Of a stretch of DNA of 64,000 bases, positions 1 through 7,788 are shown piece after piece. The notes under the pieces were generated by a model. The model worked only from the letters and a program-made list of their open reading frames with translations, was not told the origin of the DNA and ran no database searches. Made by a program: the position numbers and the translations under genes. Source of the stretch: Pontibacter sp. HSC-14F20 (GTDB lineage: Bacteria > Bacteroidota > Bacteroidia > Cytophagales > Hymenobacteraceae); NCBI RefSeq assembly GCF_019599265.1, contig NZ_JAHZTC010000002.1, forward strand, positions 186,001-250,000. The letters are read 5' to 3'. Numbering within the stretch: position 1 is the stretch's first letter; the number at the start of each line of letters is the position of its first letter.

Positions 1-312
1 ACATCTGCAGGCTACGGGCGAAGTTCCATGGGCTTCCCGCGCGGCTCTGACTATGGCAATGGCGGCTCCGGGTCTATGGGAGGCGGTTACTTCGGAAGTG
101 GGGCAGGACCCTGGAGCGGCGGACCTTACGGAGACACTGGCACAGCCGGCTACAGTCAGCAGCGTGGTTCTGGCAGCAGTTCCGGGCAAAGCACCCAAAG
201 CAGAAGTGATTCCATGAGCGGCTACAGCAACTCCGACTACGAATATTCCCGACAGGAGCAGCTGCGCCGGGGGCAGTCAGACCAAAGCTACGGCAATGAC
301 TGGAACAGATAG
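1..312 (+). CDS. C-terminal part of a Gly/Ser-rich protein (5' end outside window)
   Basis: The reading frame is open from the first base and ends in TAG at 310-312, so this is the tail of a longer gene; the ATG at 28 is probably internal. The visible part is very rich in Gly, Ser, Tyr, Gln and Arg, with short G-G/G-S-G runs followed by a more charged Arg/Glu/Gln end. This low-complexity composition is seen in disordered or stress-associated proteins, but no domain is recognisable. A strong bidirectional terminator follows directly. Function unknown. Confidence 0.6.
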   Translation, partial: TSAGYGRSSMGFPRGSDYGNGGSGSMGGGYFGSGAGPWSGGPYGDTGTAGYSQQRGSGSSSGQSTQSRSDSMSGYSNSDYEYSRQEQLRRGQSDQSYGNDWNR

Positions 313-329
313 CAAACTACGCTTATATT

Positions 330-370
330 AAACCAAAAAGGGACCGCTGCAGGCGGTCCCTTTTTGGTTT
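330..370. terminator. Bidirectional rho-independent terminator
   Basis: A near-perfect hairpin: AAACCAAAAAGGGACCGC, a 3-4 base loop, and its complement ending in TTTTTGGTTT. It has A-runs on one side and T-runs on the other, so it can end both the plus-strand gene before it and the minus-strand STAS gene whose stop codon it touches. Confidence 0.9.
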
Positions 371-716
371 ACTTGGCTATCATCTGTCTGGCGTCTTCTA
401 CTGTGTCCGCTGACCTGATCAGGCGGTCCAGGCCCAGGATCTCAAATACGTTCCGGATCTTAGGAGGCATGTTCACCATGACCAGTTCCATCTCCTTTAG
501 TTTGCAGGCTTGGAAAGCGGCCAGCAGCACACCAAGCCCAGCCGAAGATATGTAGGTTAGCTCACTGCATTCAATCAGCACAAAGCCCGATGAGGTAGCA
601 ATTGCCTCTTCCAGTGCATTGTCGGCATATACAGACGAACTGGCATCAAGCTCTCCCTTGAATCGAAGCAATGCTCCTTTGCCAATTGTATCTGTCGTAG
701 CGTTAAAAGTTTCCAT
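369..716 (-). CDS. STAS-domain anti-sigma factor antagonist-like protein
   Basis: A single 115-residue STAS domain, the full length of stand-alone SpoIIAA/RsbV-type proteins. The phospho-acceptor loop is visible as Y-I-S-S-A-G-L-G near residues 55-62, with Ser57/Ser58 as the usual kinase target. In this family the unphosphorylated protein binds an anti-sigma kinase and frees a sigma factor or another partner. No RsbW-like kinase or sigma factor lies next to it here, so the partner is unknown. The gene stands alone, transcribed toward the terminator at 330-370. Confidence 0.85.
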   Translation of the reverse strand: METFNATTDTIGKGALLRFKGELDASSSVYADNALEEAIATSSGFVLIECSELTYISSAGLGVLLAAFQACKLKEMELVMVNMPPKIRNVFEILGLDRLIRSADTVEDARQMIAK

Positions 717-1203
717 CTATCGTTGTTTTCCTGTTCTACCGATCTCCGTATTCCGGGCTCCTGTGTCCGTTCAGAGAACATTGATTTTGTTATTGCCTCT
801 CATACGCAAAAATGCAATTCGGGCTGTCCTGCTTCAGGGGGTTGTGCCTTTCTAAAGGTATAAGAAAATCTGTCCCTATAAGCTTTGCGTACTTTTACTA
901 GTACATCTTGTCCTTTGTTTCTGGTTAGTTCCGTAGTAAATACGTATACATATCAGTAGTAAATACTGAATTTTTACTATTGCATCAAATTTAAGTTAAA
1001 TGTAGGTCAGGTGCGATTGTACATTCAGTTATTTATGATGAAAATTGTTGACAAGTGGGTGCGATAAGTTAAATCACCATTCCACCGGATGCACTACATG
1101 ATGACTACTTTACAACGTATCCGGTTTTTTCGCTCCCATCCTTAACCTTGGAATTGCCGGACAGAAAGGTTAGTAAAAATAACCTTTGAACCAAACTTAA
1201 AAC
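717..1203. promoter_or_regulatory. 487-base intergenic region with five TAGTAAA/TTTACTA copies
   Basis: An AT-rich divergent region between the minus-strand STAS gene and the plus-strand response regulator; no coding sequence is supported. TTTACTA or TAGTAAA occurs at 894-900, 934-940, 957-963, 973-979 and 1171-1177. A weak hairpin, ACCGGAT (1084-1090) with ATCCGGT (1119-1125) followed by six T, could be a leader terminator. The repeats may be binding sites for a regulator, possibly the NarL-type protein encoded next to them; this is inference. Confidence 0.45.
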
Positions 1204-1860
1204 ATGATAAACCTAATAATCACTGATGACCATAAAATAGTACGGGATGGCCTGAAAGCACTGCTGCAGGACCACAGTGCCGTGCGTGTGGTAGGTGAAG
1301 CTGCCAGTGGCAGCGAATTGCTTGATCTGTTGCCTCAGGTGGAGGCCGATATTGTACTGATGGACATCAGCATGCCAGGTATGGATGGCTTCGATACGGC
1401 TGCCCATATTCTCAAACGCTACCCTGAACTCAAAATAGTAGTCCTTTCGATGCTGAGCCACGAAAAATACGTGAACCGCATGATGGAACTCGGCGCATCG
1501 GGTTATATTCTGAAAAACGCAGGTAAGGACGAACTGCACTGTGCCCTGCAACTCATTGCACATGGATGTCGCTACATCAGCCCGGATGTAACACTGGAAC
1601 TGCTTCGCAAAATAAAACACTTGCCAGGCCACCTGCAATCCCCAAACGGAAACGGGGATGAGCACCGGGAGCTATCCAAGCGTGAGCTCGAAGTGCTGTC
1701 TTTGATCGGGGAGGGCTATACCAATGCCGAAATCGCTGAAAGGTTATTTACCAGCAAACGCACTGTCGAAACTCACCGACAAAACCTGCTCGACAAAACC
1801 AAGTCCCGGAATACGGCTGCGCTGATCAAGTTTGCCCTGCTGCGGGGCCTGATAGCATAA
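1204..1860 (+). CDS. NarL/FixJ-family response regulator
   Basis: 218 residues, the usual size. The N-terminal receiver has the acidic pair D8-D9, the phospho-acceptor Asp54 (V-L-M-D-I-S-M-P) and a conserved Lys near residue 104. The C-terminal LuxR-type helix-turn-helix has L-S-x-R-E-L-E-V-L and R-T-V-E-T-H-R. It should bind DNA after phosphorylation. No histidine kinase is adjacent, so the sensor is unknown. ATG at 1204 is the natural start at the beginning of the receiver fold. Confidence 0.9.
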   Translation: MINLIITDDHKIVRDGLKALLQDHSAVRVVGEAASGSELLDLLPQVEADIVLMDISMPGMDGFDTAAHILKRYPELKIVVLSMLSHEKYVNRMMELGASGYILKNAGKDELHCALQLIAHGCRYISPDVTLELLRKIKHLPGHLQSPNGNGDEHRELSKRELEVLSLIGEGYTNAEIAERLFTSKRTVETHRQNLLDKTKSRNTAALIKFALLRGLIA

Positions 1861-1997
1861 GCAGTCAACGTCACGACATCAGGCAGGCGCATTTATCAGA
1901 AGGCACTCAACTGTCAGGTAAATCTTTCGGTTCTTGTAATGCACGCGGGCTATGGTAATTTCGTATCTTGAAATGAAACCATAGCCCTATCGCGCAC

Positions 1998-2867
1998 ATG
2001 AACCAAAACCGAAGCGTCGCACGACTGCTGTATGCTGAAGAAATAGACATGGGCGGCATGCCGCTTCGGCAGCCCTTGCCCACCGGTCAGGTAGAGCAGC
2101 ACGATCCTTTTCTGCTGTTGCATCACCATACCACTACCGTCCTGCAGTCAGATTATCTATACAAATTAGGGGTAGACCCGCATCCGCACCGTGGTTTTTC
2201 GCCGGTTACGTTCGTGTACCAGGGCGGCGTGCACCATCGTGACTCCAGGGAGAACGATAGTGTGGTATATGCCGGTGGCACCCAGTGGATGAATGCCGGA
2301 CGCGGGATCGTGCACAGTGAACGCCCGCCGCTTGAAATGCAGGAGCAGGGTGGTGTGCAGGAGATCGTGCAGGTATGGGTGAATACACCAAAGGCACTTA
2401 AAATGGAGCAGCCGGCTTATTTTGCTTTGCAAGCTGAAGACACCCCCACCACTACGGAAAATGAAGGTCGCGTGCAGATTGCAGTGGTGGCTGGAAATTA
2501 CAAAGCCATTACGGGGCCGGTTAGCACCCCAGGCCCCGTGATGGCGCTCCGCCTCACGCTGCAGGCCGGAGGCCAGTGTGCTATACCTATACCTGCTGAT
2601 CACAACGCCATGCTATACCTGCTGGACGGTCAGGTTATGCTCGAAGGCTACGGTCTGGTTGATGCTCTAAACCTGGCTCTCCTGAACCAAGATGGCGAAA
2701 CCTGCACCATAACCGCCCACCAAGACACGCGTCTGTTGTTCCTTTCCGGAAAGCCGCTGGATGAGCCACTGGCCATGCACGGACCTTTTGTGATGAATAA
2801 TCAGACCGAAGTCATGCAGGCTATGCGGGATTACCAGATGGGTAAGATGGGGATGCTGTTCGAGTAA
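1998..2867 (+). CDS. Pirin-family bicupin protein
   Basis: 289 residues. The N-terminal cupin carries the pirin metal site: His62 and His64 in H-P-H-R-G-F, then His106 and Glu108 in I-V-H-S-E. A second cupin covers the C-terminal half. Pirins are iron-binding proteins; some have quercetinase activity and others act in redox sensing, and sequence does not tell which applies here. Monocistronic, followed by a hairpin terminator. Confidence 0.88.
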   Translation: MNQNRSVARLLYAEEIDMGGMPLRQPLPTGQVEQHDPFLLLHHHTTTVLQSDYLYKLGVDPHPHRGFSPVTFVYQGGVHHRDSRENDSVVYAGGTQWMNAGRGIVHSERPPLEMQEQGGVQEIVQVWVNTPKALKMEQPAYFALQAEDTPTTTENEGRVQIAVVAGNYKAITGPVSTPGPVMALRLTLQAGGQCAIPIPADHNAMLYLLDGQVMLEGYGLVDALNLALLNQDGETCTITAHQDTRLLFLSGKPLDEPLAMHGPFVMNNQTEVMQAMRDYQMGKMGMLFE

Positions 2868-2998
2868 TTGCCATTAACCACTCCGCACAAAGTGACTTCA
2901 CCCGTACATCATTCAATGGAGCAGGCCTGTCCGGGAAGGTTGACAGAAGTGTTGCAAATGGAGAATATGGACAAAATGAAGATGAGTAGATTCGCTAT

Positions 2999-3032
2999 AA
3001 AAACGGCTCTCCTACCTGGGAGGGCCGTTTTT
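2999..3032 (+). terminator. Rho-independent terminator after the pirin gene
   Basis: AAAACGGC, an inner CTCC...GGAG stem, then GGCCGTTTTT form a hairpin with a T-run about 130 bases after the pirin stop codon. Confidence 0.8.
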
Positions 3033-3301
3033 GTTTCTATCCGGCGTGTACATCGGAAATAAACTGTATCACTTTGGCTATGTTATAAGTATATTGTAGT
3101 TAAGCTTTTTCGAGCGGGTAACCCGGTGCAGTCCTTTTAGGATAGAGCACTGTGGTTGCGACCGACCGAAAGCAGCATATAAGCAGTAGAACAGGCGATA
3201 CGTTAACAATTGTGTATTTCGTTGTTCACTGCTTTTATTGTACTACGCAGCAGAATTGCTTATCAGTATCCTGCAGAATCATAAACCAGTAGCAATTACA
3301 T

Positions 3302-4948
3302 ATGAAAGCATACAGCAAGTGGTATCATCCATACGAGATCAACGAAAAGTATCAGAAACGTGTCGCCTATTTCAGCATGGAGTTCGGGATACACCAAGCG
3401 CTCAAAACCTATTCGGGTGGCCTTGGTTTTCTGGCGGGTTCGCACATGCGCAGCGCCCACGATCTGCGCCAGAACATGATCGGTATAGGTATACTCTGGA
3501 AATACGGCTACTATGATCAGGTTCGCAACGATGACCAGACCATGCGCGTGCAGTTTCAAAAGAAGTACTATACCTACCTCGAGGACACGGGCATTATGGT
3601 GACTGTAATGGTGAACGGCCATCCGGTAAAAGTGAAAGCGCTGGTGCTGCGCCCCGAAGTGTTTGGCACGGTGCCTATGTATTTTCTGACGACAAATATA
3701 CCTGAGAATGATCACCTGGCCCGAACCATCACCTTTCATCTCTATGATAAAGAACCATCGACCCGTATTGCGCAAAGCATAGTGCTGGGTATAGCCGGTG
3801 CCAAGGTGGTGGAAGAACTGGGTGGTGCCGATATTTATCACATGAACGAAGGGCATGCCTTACCACTGGCTTTTCACCTGCACGAGAAATTCGGAAACAC
3901 CGATGATATGCGAAAGCGCATTGCGTTTACGACCCACACCCCCGAAAAAGCCGGTAACGAAGTGCACGACATTCACCTGCTCTACAACATGTCTTTCTTC
4001 AACAACACATCACTGGAAGAGGCGCGTCGTATGACGGGGATGCATGGCAATTTCTTCGATTATACCTTGGCAGCCCTGCGCATTGCAAAAGTAGCCAATG
4101 GGGTATCGCAGCTGCACGGCCAGGTGGCCCGTGGTATGTGGTACGAGAGTGGCAATGTGTGCGAGATCAAGGCGATCACCAATGCCCAGAACGCCCGTTT
4201 CTGGATGGACAGTGGCATGCGGCAGGCTTTGGAACGCGATGATACCCAGGCGCTGGTGCAGCGAAAGGCAGATATGAAACAGGAGCTTTTTGACACCGTG
4301 GCAGACCAAACCGGCAAATTGTTCCGAAAAGATGTGCTCACAGTGGTATGGGCGCGCCGCTTTGCTGCCTACAAACGTGCTGACTTACTGGTGCACGACA
4401 TTGAGCGGTTTTTTGACATGCTCTCGCAGACAGACCAGCCGGTGCAGGTGATCTGGGCCGGTAAACCGTACCCGTTTGATGAAGGTGCTGTGAGCGTGTT
4501 TAATAGTCTGGTAAACCTTTCGTACCAACGCAAGAACCTCGCCGTGCTGACGGGCTATGAGATCGGCTTGTCCCGCAAACTGAAGCAGGGCGCTGATGTG
4601 TGGTTGAACACACCCCGCCGTCCGCGCGAAGCTTCTGGTACGAGCGGTATGACGGCTGCCATGAATGGTGCCGTGAACTTGTCGGTGCTGGATGGCTGGC
4701 TACCGGAATTTGCCCGACACGGCGAAAACAGCTTTGTACTGCCCATAGTGGACAATAGTCTGTCGGATGCCATGCAGGATGAGATTGATCATAAAAATCT
4801 GATGAGCATTCTCGAGAATGAGGTGATACCGACTTATTACAAGGACCGGGGCAAGTGGATGAACATTGTGAAGCAGAGCATGCGCGATGTGATGCCGTTT
4901 TTCGACTCAGATCGGATGGCGCATCAATACTACGAACTCATGTACTAA
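3302..4948 (+). CDS. glgP: Short alpha-glucan phosphorylase (GT35 family)
   Basis: 548 residues, matching the short bacterial/archaeal type of glycogen/maltodextrin phosphorylase rather than the 800-residue type. These enzymes release glucose-1-phosphate from alpha-1,4-glucans. Recognisable blocks are Y-F-S-M-E-F-G near the N-terminus, S-G-G-L-G-F-L-A-G-S, W-A-R-R-F-A-A-Y-K-R, and R-E-A-S-G-T-S-G-M near residue 448. In the canonical family the next residue is the PLP-binding lysine; here codon 451 encodes Thr (S-G-M-T-A-A-M-N-G). This may be a subgroup trait or a loss of activity. Isolated gene ending in a strong hairpin. Confidence 0.88.
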   Translation: MKAYSKWYHPYEINEKYQKRVAYFSMEFGIHQALKTYSGGLGFLAGSHMRSAHDLRQNMIGIGILWKYGYYDQVRNDDQTMRVQFQKKYYTYLEDTGIMVTVMVNGHPVKVKALVLRPEVFGTVPMYFLTTNIPENDHLARTITFHLYDKEPSTRIAQSIVLGIAGAKVVEELGGADIYHMNEGHALPLAFHLHEKFGNTDDMRKRIAFTTHTPEKAGNEVHDIHLLYNMSFFNNTSLEEARRMTGMHGNFFDYTLAALRIAKVANGVSQLHGQVARGMWYESGNVCEIKAITNAQNARFWMDSGMRQALERDDTQALVQRKADMKQELFDTVADQTGKLFRKDVLTVVWARRFAAYKRADLLVHDIERFFDMLSQTDQPVQVIWAGKPYPFDEGAVSVFNSLVNLSYQRKNLAVLTGYEIGLSRKLKQGADVWLNTPRRPREASGTSGMTAAMNGAVNLSVLDGWLPEFARHGENSFVLPIVDNSLSDAMQDEIDHKNLMSILENEVIPTYYKDRGKWMNIVKQSMRDVMPFFDSDRMAHQYYELMY

Positions 4949-5002
4949 TTGATTTTTAGAAAAAGGAATACCTGACAAAGGATTATAGTCTATTGATGAA
5001 TA

Positions 5003-5036
5003 AAAAGAGCTGCTCTATACCAGAGCAGCTCTTTTG
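5003..5036. terminator. Bidirectional terminator between glgP and the M28 peptidase
   Basis: AAAAGAGCTGCTCT and AGAGCAGCTCTTTT are perfect complements around a 5-base loop, with A and T runs on either side, between two convergent genes. Confidence 0.9.
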
Positions 5037-5097
5037 CATATTGGAATAAAAGGTCTTTTGTCTAAAAACTCCTTTATCAAAAAAAGTCTGATTCCAA

Positions 5098-6741
5098 TTA
5101 TCTGCCAAATCGGGTTCCAAAGAAGTCCCCTTGTTTCCAGCTTGGTCGCTGCGCTGCGTTGGCTACCTGGTAGCTAATCAGGAAGTTCAGCTGTACATAC
5201 CTTTTGCCGGCGTTGAAATCGAAGGTACTGGTGATTTCGTCCTGTGGCAGGTGGTAGTGTACCTTGCGCCATTGCTCTACCTGCTTGTTCAGGTTGTTTT
5301 GTCCGTCTTTGGTCTTGTTGCCATACTTAATGTGCAGGGCAGGTATACCTTGCATCACAAAGCTGTACTGGTCACTGCGGATAAAACGCATTTGCTCTGG
5401 CTCCGGATCATCTTCAACCGTCATACCTAAATGGTTCGCAGCTGTGGCTACTTCATTTTCCAGGGTAGAGTGGTTCGCTCCCAGTCCTACAACCGACAAA
5501 AGCGGCGCAATGATCGTTGGCATATCGGTGTTGATGTTGGCCACGATCTGCTCTGCCGGCACGGTCGGGTAACGGGCGAAATAGGCGGAACCCAACAGGC
5601 CCATTTCCTCGGCAGTTACCATAACAAACAGTACAGAACGCTTCGGTTTTTCTTTTAGTCTGGAGTAGATTTTCCCGATTTCGAGCACACTGGCCACGCC
5701 GGAGGCATTGTCGTGGGCGCCGTTGTAGATGGAGTCACCGTTTACGGCACGACCTATACCTACGTGGTCGAGGTGGGCGCTGTGCACCACATACTCGTTC
5801 TGAAGCTGCGGGTCAGATCCGGTTATTTTGCCGATAACGTTGTGGCTTTCAAAATCTTTGTAGTTGGAGGTATAGCTGGTGCGCAGTGTGCGGTTAAGTG
5901 GAGCAGAGGCAGGTTTACCCTGCTTCAGCTGCTCGCCAAGCTTAGCCATTTCTATACCTGTTCCTTTTAGCAGTTGCTCAAAAGTGGCTGCGTTGATATT
6001 GCCCAGTACCCGGATTTTGTCAGAAACATAGTTGCGTGATACAGCCACTTTACCGTTCGGGTCCATGACGCTATACGTACCGCGCGCCAGGTTTGCGACA
6101 CCAGCTTTCGGGTTGTCCGTTGCCACAATCACGCCCACGGCGCCTTTCTCGGCAGCGATCTTTAACACCGTCATCATGTCGCGGCTGTAGGCCGACACAG
6201 TAGAAGGGAAACTGGCAGGAGCGCCGCGCATGACCACCACAATTTTGCCGGTCACGTCTATACCTGCGTAATCATCATAACCCAGGTCAGGTGCGCTGAT
6301 GCCGTAGCCGGCAAACACAAGCGGAGCCTCCACACGCACCTCCGGCTCTTCGGCATGCGGGTAGATGGAGAAGTCTTTGCCATAGGTCAGTTGCAGTTCG
6401 CTCCCTGTGGAGTCGGCAATGGTCATGCTGGCCTCTTTGCCGGGGAATGACTGGCGCAGACGTACCAGTTGCAGATAAGTGCCATTCTCACCACCGGGTT
6501 CTATACCTGCCTTCTGGTAATGCTCCACTACATAATCCACAGCCATCTGGTAACCTTCGGTGCCGGGCTTGCGACCTTGCAGCCGATCATCAGCCAGGTA
6601 CTTGATGTGGGCTTTTATGTCATTGGTCTTTACCTTTTTAAGAGATTTTTCGGCAGGCTTGTCGAGTGCCAGCGACTGGGCGGAGGCGCTCCCTTGCAGC
6701 AGGAGGCCACATGAAAGAGCTAAAATCAGAAAGCGTTTCAT
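5098..6741 (-). CDS. Secreted M28-family zinc aminopeptidase
   Basis: 547 residues starting with a Sec signal peptide (K-R-F then a hydrophobic stretch, cleavage after about A-S-A). A PA (protease-associated) domain lies about residues 130-290, inserted before the M28 catalytic domain. Metal and catalytic residues appear as H-S-A-H-L-D-H, the H-D-N-A-S-G motif with bridging Asp, and the E-E-M-G catalytic Glu pair. The enzyme likely releases N-terminal amino acids from peptides in the periplasm or outside the cell. Monocistronic on the minus strand. Confidence 0.9.
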   Translation of the reverse strand: MKRFLILALSCGLLLQGSASAQSLALDKPAEKSLKKVKTNDIKAHIKYLADDRLQGRKPGTEGYQMAVDYVVEHYQKAGIEPGGENGTYLQLVRLRQSFPGKEASMTIADSTGSELQLTYGKDFSIYPHAEEPEVRVEAPLVFAGYGISAPDLGYDDYAGIDVTGKIVVVMRGAPASFPSTVSAYSRDMMTVLKIAAEKGAVGVIVATDNPKAGVANLARGTYSVMDPNGKVAVSRNYVSDKIRVLGNINAATFEQLLKGTGIEMAKLGEQLKQGKPASAPLNRTLRTSYTSNYKDFESHNVIGKITGSDPQLQNEYVVHSAHLDHVGIGRAVNGDSIYNGAHDNASGVASVLEIGKIYSRLKEKPKRSVLFVMVTAEEMGLLGSAYFARYPTVPAEQIVANINTDMPTIIAPLLSVVGLGANHSTLENEVATAANHLGMTVEDDPEPEQMRFIRSDQYSFVMQGIPALHIKYGNKTKDGQNNLNKQVEQWRKVHYHLPQDEITSTFDFNAGKRYVQLNFLISYQVANAAQRPSWKQGDFFGTRFGR

Positions 6742-6836
6742 TCAGATCAGATTGGTTGTGTCACCAAATATAAGAGAAATGCAGCATAGCGCCTACCCTA
6801 TACCTTGTCTACAGGTATAGGTAGGCCGGTATGCGG

Positions 6837-6932
6837 TTATTTTTTTTGATTTTTACGATGCTCCATTCTGCGCAGGATCAAGGTCAGTATCGTGAGGAGC
6901 AACAGAAAAAGAAGCAGACTCAGCATCTTCAT
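6837..6932 (-). CDS. Possible 31-residue single-helix membrane peptide
   Basis: A short frame with ATG at 6932 encoding M-K-M then about 18 Leu/Ile-rich residues and a basic tail (R-R-M-E-H-R-K-N-Q-K-K). The layout of one transmembrane helix followed by a positively charged tail is typical of real small membrane proteins. It lies 44 bases downstream of the 210-residue gene on the same strand. The ribosome binding site is weak, so this remains a candidate. Confidence 0.35.
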   Translation of the reverse strand: MKMLSLLLFLLLLTILTLILRRMEHRKNQKK

Positions 6933-6976
6933 GCCCTTACTGTTTGGCGTTTGCTCAGTGGGAATCTGCGCATATG

Positions 6977-7609
6977 TTACTCAGCTTTGGCTTCTTCCTG
7001 ATGCACGAGGTAGCTGGTCAGTTTGTCCCACTGCAATCCCTGAAAACCGGCCCAGCCACCCTCTGCGATCAGGGTATTGAGCACGGAACGGTCGCCGGAT
7101 TCTTCGCCCTGGTTGTTGATGTATTCGTTCTTCCCGATTTCAGAGCCAATCAGTCTGGTGCCCTGCAACTCTACCCGAAAGGTACTGCTGGCCTCTTTGG
7201 TGAAAAAATGCTCGGTAACTTCCTCTTTGTTTGTAGGCGGGTTGGGTTTCTCGCTGGGATGTACCATAAACTCAGCCAGGTTATCCTCTATGCGGATGCT
7301 GGATATATTTACCCAGTTCGTTACATTAGAGGCAGGCAGCGTGATCTTTACGAAATAGCCCATCTCCGGGATCACAGCCGTCGTTTTCCGCCCCCGATCG
7401 TCATGCAGTTCGAAGGTGGAATTGATGCCCTCCAGATTAGACCAGAGGTTCACATTGAAAAGCTTCTTTTTTGATTCCTCAAAAGCCGCCTGCGCACTGG
7501 CCACGTCCGGGTAGTCCTGCTCATTCTGGTAGACTTTATCCTTGGCTTCCTCGCCCTTCAATACTTTAACTTCTTCTTTTACTTTATCTATTATTTTCTT
7601 GATACCCAT
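6977..7609 (-). CDS. Conserved-looking hypothetical protein, 210 aa
   Basis: No signal peptide. An N-terminal Lys/Glu-rich helix (I-I-D-K-V-K-E-E-V-K) is followed by a mixed alpha/beta region ending in acidic residues. I recognise no domain. Codon use matches the neighbours and the ATG at 7609 is the only sensible start. It may share a transcript with the small membrane peptide candidate downstream. Function unknown. Confidence 0.65.
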   Translation of the reverse strand: MGIKKIIDKVKEEVKVLKGEEAKDKVYQNEQDYPDVASAQAAFEESKKKLFNVNLWSNLEGINSTFELHDDRGRKTTAVIPEMGYFVKITLPASNVTNWVNISSIRIEDNLAEFMVHPSEKPNPPTNKEEVTEHFFTKEASSTFRVELQGTRLIGSEIGKNEYINNQGEESGDRSVLNTLIAEGGWAGFQGLQWDKLTSYLVHQEEAKAE

Positions 7610-7733
7610 AATCAGATCGATTTTACCGTGTTAATTGAACAAGGTATATACGTGATGCCCGCCATATTTAGCAGGAGGACTGCATTAAATTTCTTTAGTT
7701 AGATGACATTTTTTCAACCCCCGGATAAAAGCA

Positions 7734-7766
7734 ACAGAGCGCCACCTGCTCTAGGTAGCGCTCTGT
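7734..7766 (-). terminator. Terminator of the large secreted dehydrogenase gene
   Basis: ACAGAGCGC (7734-7742) pairs with GCGCTCTGT (7758-7766), with an inner ACCT/AGGT stem. On the minus strand it is followed by a T-rich stretch just after the stop codon at 7789. Confidence 0.8.
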
Positions 7767-7788
7767 TTTGTGTAACTCCTGCCGCAGC

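Noticed and set aside
2868-3062. 64-codon frame after the pirin gene
   Set aside because: It runs through the pirin terminator hairpin and has no domain or signal; a chance frame.
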